64,000 nucleotides of DNA, from contig JAFKFK010000008.1 in the NCBI GenBank assembly GCA_017307275.1, positions 1-64,000 of the forward strand, read 5' to 3'. The position numbers and the translations under genes are program-made. Positions within the stretch are counted from its first letter, which is position 1, and the number at the start of each line of letters is the position of its first letter. Positions 27,910-35,099 of the stretch are shown here, one piece after another. The DNA is from Alphaproteobacteria bacterium. GTDB lineage: Bacteria > Pseudomonadota > Alphaproteobacteria > Reyranellales > Reyranellaceae. The notes under the pieces are model-generated. The model had not been told where the DNA came from and made no database searches. It saw only the letters and a list, made by a program, of their open reading frames with translations.

Positions 27910-28100
27910 CCGCGCCTCCTTCGTATCGGATCGTTTGTTCGACCCGGGAGGCGCGACCTGAGGAGAGCCTACAGCGGCAGGCTGGTCCTCGGGATCTCGA
28001 TCTCCCGGGCAAGAATCCCGGCCGTCGTCACGGTCGCAGAGCGACTGTGGCAATCGGACGAGGTGTTGCTAGATCGCGGGTTCATCGAATCCCTTACGGT
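27910..28100 (-). ncRNA. Structured leader A (upstream of ABC permease), homologous to leader B
   Basis: On the minus strand this begins AACCGTAAGG, then the box CGATGAACCCGCGATCTAGC (28067-28087), then the hairpin GTCGC-TCT-GCGAC (28033-28045), then several GC-rich inverted repeats. It ends with CGCGCCTCC (27947-27955), which can pair perfectly over nine bases with GGAGGCGCG (27911-27919), masking the ribosome binding site of the 17-codon ORF. From the box to the small ORF is about 180 bases, nearly as in leader B. No described RNA family is recognised. It starts soon after the csoR-like stop, so readthrough is possible. Confidence 0.6.
28067..28087 (-). repeat. Inverted copy 1 of a 21-base identical box
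   Basis: Read on the minus strand this is identical over 21 bases to 28542-28562 read on the plus strand (core GAACCCGCGATCTAGCA). The two copies face outwards on either side of the csoR-like gene. Similarity extends beyond the box on both sides, which fits two homologous leaders better than a chance repeat. Confidence 0.85.
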
Positions 28101-28154
28101 TGCTATCGCGCGGCCCAATACGCCCGGATCAACGAACGGTCAAGCGCAGCAGCG

Positions 28155-28439
28155 TCACTTGAAATAGGAATGAACGATCTCCACCAGCTCTTCCGCAGCC
28201 TGCTGCCGTGCGTCGTCGCGCTTGGAGGTACGATCGACAAAGTGCTCCAGAATGTGGTCTTCGATCACTTCGGCGATGAAGCCGTCGAGCGCGCCACGAC
28301 ATGCCGCCGCCTGTTGCAGCACGGACGAGCAGCTCGCGTCTTCCTCCAGTCGCCTTTCGACGGCATCGAGCTGTCCCCGAATGCGCCGCACACGCATCAG
28401 GAGTTTTCTCTTTTCCTTCTCTCGCGAGAGTTCCGACAT
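28155..28439 (-). CDS. CsoR/RcnR/FrmR-family transcriptional repressor
   Basis: A 94-residue all-helical regulator with the family signature KLLMRVRRIRGQLDAVERRLEED, then CSSVLQQAAACRGALDGFIAEVIEDHILEHF. Sensor residues Cys37, His62 and His66 line up with Cys35, His60 and His64 of RcnR; the N-terminal His3 of nickel/cobalt-sensing RcnR is Glu here, and FrmR's Pro2 is Ser. So it could sense a metal (nickel or cobalt group) or an aldehyde, and the sequence does not settle which. It lies between two outward leaders, with a G/C-tract operator-like site upstream. Confidence 0.88.
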   Translation of the reverse strand: MSELSREKEKRKLLMRVRRIRGQLDAVERRLEEDASCSSVLQQAAACRGALDGFIAEVIEDHILEHFVDRTSKRDDARQQAAEELVEIVHSYFK

Positions 28440-28457
28440 TTTTGCTTGATCCTATCC

Positions 28458-28482
28458 TGGAGGGGGGTATATACGCCCCATC
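28458..28482. promoter_or_regulatory. Candidate CsoR-family operator
   Basis: The sequence GGAGGGGGGTATATACGCCCC has a six-G tract, an AT centre and a C-rich arm, 20 to 45 bases before the start of the csoR-like gene. CsoR/RcnR/FrmR operators are built of G or C tracts next to AT-rich half-sites, so this is the best candidate for self-control. From here it could also reach the divergent leader B promoter. The half-sites do not exactly match any one subgroup. Confidence 0.5.
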
Positions 28483-28524
28483 GGCGCGACCTGTCCAATT
28501 GCCGGACGGAGCGCGCCGTTTCCA

Positions 28525-28714
28525 CCCCAACGGCAAGGTCCCGATGAACCCGCGATCTAGCAGCAACTCGATAGAAGGACACAGTCGACGCTCGACTGGT
28601 TCCGACATCGACGCCGGCGCAAGCGGCGGTCGCGGGCTCTGGCGGTTTATCTGACCTCCTCCTGATCCGCGCCCCTGCCGGTCGGTGCAACCGATCTGAT
28701 TGAAGGAGGCGCGG
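28525..28714 (+). ncRNA. Structured leader B (upstream of double-barrel porin), homologous to leader A
   Basis: It begins AACGGCAAGG, then the box CGATGAACCCGCGATCTAGC (28542-28562), then CACAG leading into the hairpin CAGTCGA-CGC-TCGACTG (28582-28598). It ends with ATCCGCGCC (28665-28673), which pairs over nine bases with GGCGCGGAT (28708-28716), covering the ribosome binding site edge and start of the small ORF at 28715. The hairpin keeps pairing relative to leader A while the closing pair changes from C-G to A-T, a compensatory change. Order and spacing match leader A. Confidence 0.6.
28542..28562 (+). repeat. Inverted copy 2 of a 21-base identical box
   Basis: Identical on this strand to 28067-28087 read in the opposite direction. 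It lies about 173 bases before the small ORF at 28715, against about 178 for copy 1 and its small ORF. Confidence 0.85.
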
Positions 28715-28969
28715 ATGACCATCGTCCGCAAGATCAGCCCGACGACGTTTTCGGGCACCCCCACTCTCGCCTGCCGCTGGCAGGTGCGTACCGATGGCCG
28801 CCTGGAGTGCATCTGGGAGCGGCTGCCGAGGAAGGTCGGCACCGTGGTACGGCTCGATGACCGTCGCGTTCCGGGGAGGTTACACGGGAGCGTAACCCCG
28901 CCCGGCGAAGATCGGCCGCAAGGCAAGGATGCAGAGCCGGGACGCGACGTGCATGATGGGGCAAGGACA
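28715..28969 (+). CDS. Upstream ORF in frame with the porin (small protein or 85-residue extension)
   Basis: An ATG with GAAGGAGG five bases upstream starts MTIVRKISPTTFSGTPTLAC, continuing RWQVRTDGRLECIWERL. The region around the start is identical over 17 bases to that of the leader A ORF. The frame contains no stop before the porin ATG at 28970 and is in phase with it, so ribosomes starting here would make a porin with its signal peptide buried 85 residues in. Either it is a leader whose ribosomes normally abort or switch frame, or a longer precursor, or the open frame is chance in GC-rich DNA. The second half reads like low-information sequence. Confidence 0.45.
28872..28900 (+). other. 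Hairpin between the upstream ORF and the porin
   Basis: GGTTAC (28878-28883) and GTAACC (28892-28897) form a perfect six-base stem with an eight-base loop, extended by flanking G and C runs (CCGGGGA and CCCG). No U run follows, so it is not a standard terminator. It lies 70 bases before the porin start and may belong to the leader B control region. Confidence 0.5.
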
Positions 28970-30949
28970 ATGAAGGCAGGCCGGACGACACACAGGATTC
29001 TGGGGAGCCTCGCGGCCGCCGCGACGGCACTCGGCGCCCTGCCCGCCCTGGCAGCCGATCCGGAGCCGCCACGGTCAGGCTTCTATGTCGGCGGCCATGT
29101 CGGCTATCTGTTCGGCAATGCGACGGCGACCTTCGCCGATCCGATCGGCGTCGAGACCTCGGGCGGCACGTCGCCCTATGGCGCCTTCTTCGGCGGCGTA
29201 CAGGCGGGCTACGAGCACTACTTCCCGTCGCGTTGGATGCTCGGCCTCGAAGTCGACATGTCCTTCCCCGGCGCAGAGGATCTGGCGCAAGTCCTGTCTT
29301 ATCGCGCCACCACCGCCGGAACAGCCAACCAGCAGCTCGAGTATCTCGCGAGCCTGCGGGGCCGCATCGGCTATGGCATCGGCCCGTGGACGCCCTTCGT
29401 CACCGGCGGCATCGCCTGGGCAAGCACCCGGTCCAGCCGTACCGACCTCACCACCGGCAACGAGGATGCAAGCCCCAGCAATGTCCGGGCGGGCTACGTT
29501 CTGGGTGCCGGCGTCGACTACAAGCTCGACTCGAACTGGTCCGCGCGCGCCGAATATCTTTACACCAGCCTGCCGCTCAACGGCTTCGTCTTCGCCACGC
29601 CGGCCCGCTACGATTCACTCTACGACCTGCATCGCATTCGCCTCGGCCTGAACTACAAGTTCGGCGCCAAGGAAGAGACCAAGGCCGAGCGTCCCGATCG
29701 TGGTTTCGGTTCGTGGGAAATCCACGGCCAGACGACCTTCATCTTCCAGGGCTATCCGCCGTTCAACGCCTCCTATTCGGGCGCCAACAGCCTACCTCCC
29801 GAAGGTCAGAGCCGCGAGACCTGGACAGCCTCTGCCTTTCTGGGCATCCGGCTCTGGCAGGGTGCGGAGCTCTACTACAATCCCGAGCTGCTGCAGGGTT
29901 TCGGCGTCGCCAACACGACCGGTGCCGGCGGCTATCCCAATGGCGAGGCGCAGAAGTCCAACTTCCCCTATCCGCGCTACAACACCTCGCGACTCTTCCT
30001 GCGTCAGGAGATCGGTCTTGGCGGCGAGCGCGAGAAGGTCGAGAGCGACTACGGCCAACTCTCGGGCGAACGCGACGTGTCGAGGGTCACTCTGCAGATC
30101 GGCAAGTTCTCGGTGAAGGACGTCTTCGACGGCAATACCTATGCCGAGGACCCCCGCATGGACTTCCTCAACTGGTCGATCTGGGCGTCAGGCGCCTTCG
30201 ACTATCCGGCAGATCGCCTCGGCCTCACCTGGGGCTTCATGGCCGAACTCAATCAACCCAACTGGGCGGTGCGCGCCGGCTACTTCCTGGTGGGCAACGA
30301 ACCCAACGCCAACATCTTCGATCTCGCGCTCTTCTCGCGCGGCGGTTACGTCGGCGAACTCGAACTGCGCTATCGGCCCTTCGATCGCCCGGGCGCCATT
30401 CGCTTCGGCACATGGATGAACAGCGTCTTCTCCGGCTCCTACAACGAAGCCGTGGCATTGGCCGTCGCGAATGGCGTCACGGCCGATGAAACCATTGCCC
30501 AGACGCGGCGCGGCCGAACCAAGTTCGGATTCTACGTCAACCTCGAGCAGGAGCTGACCGACGACATCGGCCTGTTCAGCCGCTTCAGCTGGAACAACGG
30601 CAAGTCGGAGATCGTGGCCTTCACCGATATCGACGCCAGCCTGTCGCTCGGCTTCTCCATCAAGGGCACGCGCTGGGGCCGCGAACAGGACCGCATCGGC
30701 ATCGCCGGCGCACTGAATTCGATCTCGGGCGATCACAGCAGTTTCCTGGGAGCCGGCGGCCTCGGGGTCCTGGTGGGCGATGGCGCCCTCAACTACGGCT
30801 CCGAAGGCGTCGTCGAAGCCTACTACGCCTTTCAGATCGCCAAGGGCATCGTCGCCACGGCCGACTACCAGCTTCTGGTCAACCCGGCCTACAACACCGT
30901 GCGTGGCCCGGTGCATGTCTTCAGCGGCAGGCTGTCCGCACGCTTCTGA
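28970..30949 (+). CDS. Double-barrel outer-membrane protein: Omp25-like barrel fused to OprB-type carbohydrate porin
   Basis: A 659-residue protein with a Sec signal (residues 1-29, ending PALAA). Residues about 35-240 resemble the small alphaproteobacterial barrel of Omp25/RopB type (GFYVGGHVGYLFG, FGGVQAGYEHYF, RGRIGYGIGPWTPFVTGGIAWA, ending RIRLGLNYKFG). Residues about 250-659 resemble OprB-like porins (WEIHGQTTFIFQGYPPFNASYSG, SRLFLRQEIGLGG, LQIGKFSVKDVFDGNTYAEDPRMDFLNW, ending SGRLSARF). It should form a substrate-selective pore, possibly for sugars. The ATG at 28970 is chosen because the signal peptide starts there; AAGGA lies just before it. Confidence 0.88.
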   Translation: MKAGRTTHRILGSLAAAATALGALPALAADPEPPRSGFYVGGHVGYLFGNATATFADPIGVETSGGTSPYGAFFGGVQAGYEHYFPSRWMLGLEVDMSFPGAEDLAQVLSYRATTAGTANQQLEYLASLRGRIGYGIGPWTPFVTGGIAWASTRSSRTDLTTGNEDASPSNVRAGYVLGAGVDYKLDSNWSARAEYLYTSLPLNGFVFATPARYDSLYDLHRIRLGLNYKFGAKEETKAERPDRGFGSWEIHGQTTFIFQGYPPFNASYSGANSLPPEGQSRETWTASAFLGIRLWQGAELYYNPELLQGFGVANTTGAGGYPNGEAQKSNFPYPRYNTSRLFLRQEIGLGGEREKVESDYGQLSGERDVSRVTLQIGKFSVKDVFDGNTYAEDPRMDFLNWSIWASGAFDYPADRLGLTWGFMAELNQPNWAVRAGYFLVGNEPNANIFDLALFSRGGYVGELELRYRPFDRPGAIRFGTWMNSVFSGSYNEAVALAVANGVTADETIAQTRRGRTKFGFYVNLEQELTDDIGLFSRFSWNNGKSEIVAFTDIDASLSLGFSIKGTRWGREQDRIGIAGALNSISGDHSSFLGAGGLGVLVGDGALNYGSEGVVEAYYAFQIAKGIVATADYQLLVNPAYNTVRGPVHVFSGRLSARF

Positions 30950-30986
30950 CACCGGCGCGCAATAGAGCTCGACGATAGTCGGCGGC

Positions 30987-31682
30987 ATGCACAAGCGTGT
31001 CGCCGGTATCGTCGCCGGATTTCTCCTGGCGTCGAGCCTGTTGTTCTCACCGTCGATCGGACGGGCCGCCGGCGGCGCTCATATCGTCGATGATTCGGAA
31101 GTCGAAACGCCTGGCACCTGCCATCTCGAAACGTGGGTGACCCGCTTCATCCCTGGCGACGGCTACGCCAACTTCGAACCGGCCTGCACCCCCGCCAGTG
31201 TGCCGTGGCTCGAACTCGGCCTCGCCTATCAGCACTATTGGGACCAGACCGTTGGCGCGCCCCTGCTCGGCCCGCAGGGAAAGATCACCATTCAAAGCGA
31301 CACCAACGGCGTCGGCGTGGGCATAGGCTTCAATGCCGCCGTCAATCTCACCACCGGATACGTCAATCTCGCGTCGGTGATCGGCCTCGTGACGATTCCC
31401 ATCGGAAAAAGCCTTCGGGTCAATATCAACGCCGGTTGGAGCTATCTCGACAGCGACGCGCCCAATGCCTTCTTTTGGGGCGGACAGCTGGAAGTCGACG
31501 TCAGCAGGGATGTCTCGCTCATGATGGAAGCTTTCGGCCGCCATCCTGGCCTGATCGGCAATCAGCTCGGCCTGCGTTACACGCCCAACAATGGCCGCTT
31601 CGACTTCGATTTCCTGGTCGGCACCACCTTCGACGACGTCACCACGCAGTTCATCACCATGGGCGTGACCATCCGCTTCTAG
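30987..31682 (+). CDS. Outer-membrane beta-barrel-like secreted protein, unknown role
   Basis: A 231-residue protein with a Sec signal (about 1-27, ending GRAAG) followed by alternating polar and hydrophobic strands, such as LTTGYVNLASVIGLVTIPIG and QLGLRYTPNNGRFDFDFLVG, and a C-terminal TMGVTIRF. The last residue is phenylalanine, the usual end of outer-membrane barrels. I do not recognise a named family. It starts 37 bases after the porin on the same strand and is probably cotranscribed. Confidence 0.72.
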   Translation: MHKRVAGIVAGFLLASSLLFSPSIGRAAGGAHIVDDSEVETPGTCHLETWVTRFIPGDGYANFEPACTPASVPWLELGLAYQHYWDQTVGAPLLGPQGKITIQSDTNGVGVGIGFNAAVNLTTGYVNLASVIGLVTIPIGKSLRVNINAGWSYLDSDAPNAFFWGGQLEVDVSRDVSLMMEAFGRHPGLIGNQLGLRYTPNNGRFDFDFLVGTTFDDVTTQFITMGVTIRF

Positions 31683-31688
31683 CGGACC

Positions 31689-33776
31689 CTACTTCCGGTC
31701 CATGTGCCACGTGCCGTCCCAGCCGGTCGGCACGCCATCCCGCAACAAGGCCTCGCAGCGGCCGATGAAGACGCGGCAGGGCGGATCCCCCTCGCGCAAT
31801 GCGGCGGCCGAGCGGAACGCAACCAGGGCTTCGTCGAAGCGGCCCGCGACATAGGCCTCGCGCGCGGCATCCCAACGGGCGAGGAAAGCCGCATGTTCTG
31901 GCGCGCTGGCAATCTCACCCAGCGGCTCGTGGACGTCGTGCGCCTCGGTCGTTCCCACGGCAACGACACGATCGATGTGGCGCCACACGAAAAGCGCAGC
32001 GGTCGGTTCGGCAACCTCGCCGCTTGCCAGGATCTCCGTTCCGTAGACCTTGTTCATGCCCTCGAGACGCGAAGCCTGATTGGCGACTTGGCCGACCAGC
32101 GTATAGTTGATGCGTTCGCGGGCGCCGACATTGCCGACCACGGCAGGGCCGGTATGCAGGCCAAAGCGTGTGCGGAAGCCCGGCCGGCCGCGCTCGCGCC
32201 ACTTCTGGGAAAGCTCGCGACCGGCGGCTGCCGCCTGTAGCGCACCGCGGCAGGCATTGGCGATGTGATCGGGATCGGGCTCCGGCGCATTCCAGAAGGC
32301 CATGATGCTGTCGCCGATATACTTGTCGATCATGCCGCGATTGGCCGAGATCGCCGAGCCCAGAGCCTCGAAATAGCGCGACAGGCGGCTGGTCAGCAGC
32401 TCCGGTTCCATCGTTTCACTCAGCAGCGAGAAGCCCTCGATGTCGGTGAACATCACGGTGATCTCGCGGCGTATGCCCCCGACGCCCGACGTCGAAGGCG
32501 AACGCATGATCTGATGAACAAGATCCTTCGACACGTAACGGCCGAAGATTTCCAACCCCTCGCGCATGCGCTCGACGGCATCGGACAGACGCACGATCTC
32601 GGTGATACGGCTCTCGACCGGCGTCCGATCGGAGAAGTCGAGCTGGCGGATCTGATCTGTCTTGACGGCAATACGGGCAAGCGACCGCGACACCAGGATC
32701 GACGCGACGAATGCCGCCAGGATGGCGAGCAGGACCGTTACAGCCGCAGCGCCGGCGGCGCGCTCAACCAGCGTCCGCGAATCGGCATTGAGTTCCGACA
32801 CCGGCACGGCAACGGCAATCACAAACCTCTGGCCAAGAGTCTCCTGCATGCGATGCGTGATGACACGGTAAGCACGCCCTGCCATTTGCACTTCGCGATC
32901 GAATTTCGTGTCGGTCGAGAGAGCCTGCCTGATCGACTGACGCAACTGCTCGCGAACCGCAGCGTCCCCGGGCAAGCAACCCGGTGTATCGGTCGCACAG
33001 GGTTCGGATTCGATATCGACCGAGCCAGGACCGGTCCCGATCATGATGACCGAGTTGCTGGTAATCTTGTAGGCGGTCAGAAGCTGGGACAGCGTCGCCA
33101 GCGTGAAGTCAAAGCCAACAACCCCGAGACCGTCACGCAGGGGAACGCCAGCGGATATCCCCGCATCGTCTGTCTGAGCAAAACGGTAAGGCTGGGTCAG
33201 GATCGCCGTTTGCGCCTTCATCGCCTCGACGTACCAGGGGCGCGTACGCGGATCGAAGCTGGTCAGACGTTCCTTCGCGGGGCTGTGGCTGCCGTCCGGC
33301 GCATAGAACCACCAGCTCTCCCGCCCGTCGGTGATGATGCGGACGATGAGCGCTTCGCCATCAGGCGCGTCGAACTCAAGACGCTGGGCGATCGAGAAGG
33401 AGCCTAACCGGCCTGCATAGATAAAGTTGCCGTCTTCGTAGCCGACGAAACCGGCCTGTACGACCGGGTGACGACCGAGCATTGCGATAAGCTGCCGCCG
33501 ACGCTCCTCGTCGATCATCGGATTGTCGGTAGCATTGAAGCTGGGGCCATCGGCCAGTGTCTGGCCGACCGAGACGACAGTGCGCAGCCCCTCCGTCATG
33601 AAGCGCTCGACCGCCGTTTCGAGTGCGGCAACACGCTGGTTGGTACCGCGCTGCTCCAGCGAATTGACCGAGCGCCACCCAAGCCAAAGCAACGCCAGAG
33701 CGAGCGGCAGCACAATCAGCGCTATCAGCGTCAGGAGAGTGACGCTGAACGATACAGACCGACGAATTTGCTTCAT
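31689..33776 (-). CDS. Membrane class III adenylate/guanylate cyclase with extracytoplasmic Cache sensor
   Basis: A 695-residue receptor cyclase. A transmembrane helix (about 11-34) is followed by a periplasmic Cache-like sensor (about 40-335, with FDPRTRPWY at 174-182), a second helix (about 342-364), a HAMP-like linker (365-415) and a class III cyclase domain (about 435-620). The metal-binding aspartates are Asp445 (VMFTDIEGFS) and Asp489 (YIGDSIMAFWN), and INYTLVGQVANQASRLEG carries the transition-state residues. A tail of about 75 residues looks like a TPR-type helical hairpin. The product nucleotide cannot be read with certainty. Confidence 0.92.
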   Translation of the reverse strand: MKQIRRSVSFSVTLLTLIALIVLPLALALLWLGWRSVNSLEQRGTNQRVAALETAVERFMTEGLRTVVSVGQTLADGPSFNATDNPMIDEERRRQLIAMLGRHPVVQAGFVGYEDGNFIYAGRLGSFSIAQRLEFDAPDGEALIVRIITDGRESWWFYAPDGSHSPAKERLTSFDPRTRPWYVEAMKAQTAILTQPYRFAQTDDAGISAGVPLRDGLGVVGFDFTLATLSQLLTAYKITSNSVIMIGTGPGSVDIESEPCATDTPGCLPGDAAVREQLRQSIRQALSTDTKFDREVQMAGRAYRVITHRMQETLGQRFVIAVAVPVSELNADSRTLVERAAGAAAVTVLLAILAAFVASILVSRSLARIAVKTDQIRQLDFSDRTPVESRITEIVRLSDAVERMREGLEIFGRYVSKDLVHQIMRSPSTSGVGGIRREITVMFTDIEGFSLLSETMEPELLTSRLSRYFEALGSAISANRGMIDKYIGDSIMAFWNAPEPDPDHIANACRGALQAAAAGRELSQKWRERGRPGFRTRFGLHTGPAVVGNVGARERINYTLVGQVANQASRLEGMNKVYGTEILASGEVAEPTAALFVWRHIDRVVAVGTTEAHDVHEPLGEIASAPEHAAFLARWDAAREAYVAGRFDEALVAFRSAAALREGDPPCRVFIGRCEALLRDGVPTGWDGTWHMDRK

Positions 33777-33803
33777 CTCACCCGAAGCTGGAGGCCAGCC
33801 TGG

Positions 33804-34169
33804 CTACTCCTTTACAGCCGCCCACTTGCAGCCGAGATTCTGTGTGGTGACGGTGAGCATCTTCGGCTGAGACGAGACATTGGCCACGATGTTGAGGTTC
33901 ATGCGCCCCAGATCGAAGTCGCCCGTGTAGACGCCATTGGCACGCTGCTTCAGCTTCACGTTGATGCCGCCGGCCGACTTGATCTCCGCCTGGCCGTTCA
34001 CCATGAGGAACGTGTGCTCTCGTGTGAAAGACGGATCGGCCGAGATGCACCCCTGGATATTCTTGGGGTCGGCCTTCAGCCAGAACTTCACATCGGCGTC
34101 CTGCGCTGAAGCCGCGACAGGAACCGCTCCCGCAAGGGCGAGAGCGGCAATTTTGATCATCTTCATCAT
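33804..34169 (-). CDS. Small secreted protein of unknown function
   Basis: A 121-residue protein with a Sec signal (about 1-22, ending AASAQ) and a mature domain of about 98 residues containing VKFWLKADPKNIQGCISADPSFTREHTFLMVNGQAEIKSAGG and a late NLGCKW. Two cysteines may pair. It sits 27 bases upstream of the cyclase gene on the same strand and could be cotranscribed with it. I do not recognise the family. The second ATG (34166) is equally plausible as start. Confidence 0.7.
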   Translation of the reverse strand: MMKMIKIAALALAGAVPVAASAQDADVKFWLKADPKNIQGCISADPSFTREHTFLMVNGQAEIKSAGGINVKLKQRANGVYTGDFDLGRMNLNIVANVSSQPKMLTVTTQNLGCKWAAVKE

Positions 34170-34217
34170 TCGGTACCTCCGATCCCGCTTGCACTCTACA
34201 GCGGCGGGACGGAGCCG

Positions 34218-34913
34218 TCAGTCTTTACGACCGAGCAATCCGTAGGCAAATCCGGCGATCAGGCCACCGACGAGGGGCGCCACCCAGAACAGCCAAAGCT
34301 GCGAGATCGCCGCTCCACCGACAAACAGCGCCGGCGCCGTGCTGCGTGCGGGATTAACCGACGTGTTGGTGACGGGAATGCTGATCAAGTGGATCAGGGT
34401 GAGGGCGAGGCCGATCGCCAGGCCAGCCGCTGCCGGATGCGCCTTCTTGTCCGTGGCGCCGAGAATGACGGTCACGAAGCCGAAGGACAGGACAATCTCG
34501 ATCACCAGGGCTGCGGTCATTCCGTACTTGCCGGGCGAATGATCGCCGTAGCCGTTGGTGGCAAAGCTGCCGATATCGGCGCCGGCCTTGCCGGTTGCCA
34601 CGACATAGAGGATGGCCGCGCCCGCGATGCCGCCCAGGACCTGCGCGATCACATACTGGATGACCTCGCTCCAGGGAAAGCGCCCGCCGGCAGCAAGGCC
34701 AACTGTCACGGCTGGATTGAAGTGGCCGCCCGACACGCCGCCGACGGCGTAGACCATGGTGAGCACGGTGAGGCCAAAGGCGAGCGCGACGCCGGCGAAG
34801 CCGATTCCGAGCTGGGGAAAGGCCGCCGCGAGAACGGCACTGCCACAGCCGCCGAGCACCAGCCAGGCGGTTCCAAGAAATTCAGCATAAAGGCGATTGG
34901 CGATGGGCATCAT
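34218..34913 (-). CDS. aqpZ: aquaporin Z
   Basis: A 231-residue water channel with six membrane helices and both half-helix NPA motifs: HFNPAVT (NPA at 66-68) and SVNPARS (NPA at 187-189). The narrow-filter residues expected for AqpZ, including Phe46, His175 and Arg190, are visible, which favours water over glycerol. The ATG at 34913 has GGGGGA six bases upstream; the longer frame to 34946 lacks support. It diverges from the peptide transporter operon. Confidence 0.95.
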   Translation of the reverse strand: MMPIANRLYAEFLGTAWLVLGGCGSAVLAAAFPQLGIGFAGVALAFGLTVLTMVYAVGGVSGGHFNPAVTVGLAAGGRFPWSEVIQYVIAQVLGGIAGAAILYVVATGKAGADIGSFATNGYGDHSPGKYGMTAALVIEIVLSFGFVTVILGATDKKAHPAAAGLAIGLALTLIHLISIPVTNTSVNPARSTAPALFVGGAAISQLWLFWVAPLVGGLIAGFAYGLLGRKD

Positions 34914-35099
34914 CAGTTCCCCCGAACAGTTGTCAGCAACAGACACCCCATCCCCACACGCAGCCTAGCACTCTTTGCCGTCGATTTCTTCAATGGTGTG
35001 GATGACTTGCCGCGCTGCACAAGCGAAGCGTCACCGAACCGAAACTCGGCGGTCATGAAAGCGTCCTAGCGTCCGCTCCTCATCGAAGGAGTTTGCGCC
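34914..35099. promoter_or_regulatory. Divergent intergenic region, aqpZ and peptide-type ABC operon
   Basis: The 186 bases between the divergent starts should carry both promoters. A less GC-rich stretch lies around TTTGCCGTCGATTTCTTCAATGG (34976-34998). GAAGGAG at 35086-35092 is the ribosome binding site of the binding-protein gene. No clear operator repeat was found. Confidence 0.4.

Noticed and set aside
26991..28547. A 518-codon plus-strand open frame opposite the permease and csoR-like genes
   Set aside because: It shows no recognisable motif and covers genes with clear family signatures on the other strand.
28067..28562. A mobile cassette with terminal inverted repeats around the csoR-like gene
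   Set aside because: There is no transposase and no target-site duplication, and similarity continues outwards with matched spacing to two small ORFs, which fits duplicated leaders better.
28872..28900. Intrinsic terminator before the porin
   Set aside because: The stem is good but no U run follows, and it lies upstream of the gene in open DNA. It is listed only as a hairpin.
32265..33407. A 380-codon frame opposite the cyclase gene
   Set aside because: The cyclase has intact catalytic and membrane segments; the opposite frame reads as low-information Arg/Asp/Gly-rich protein.
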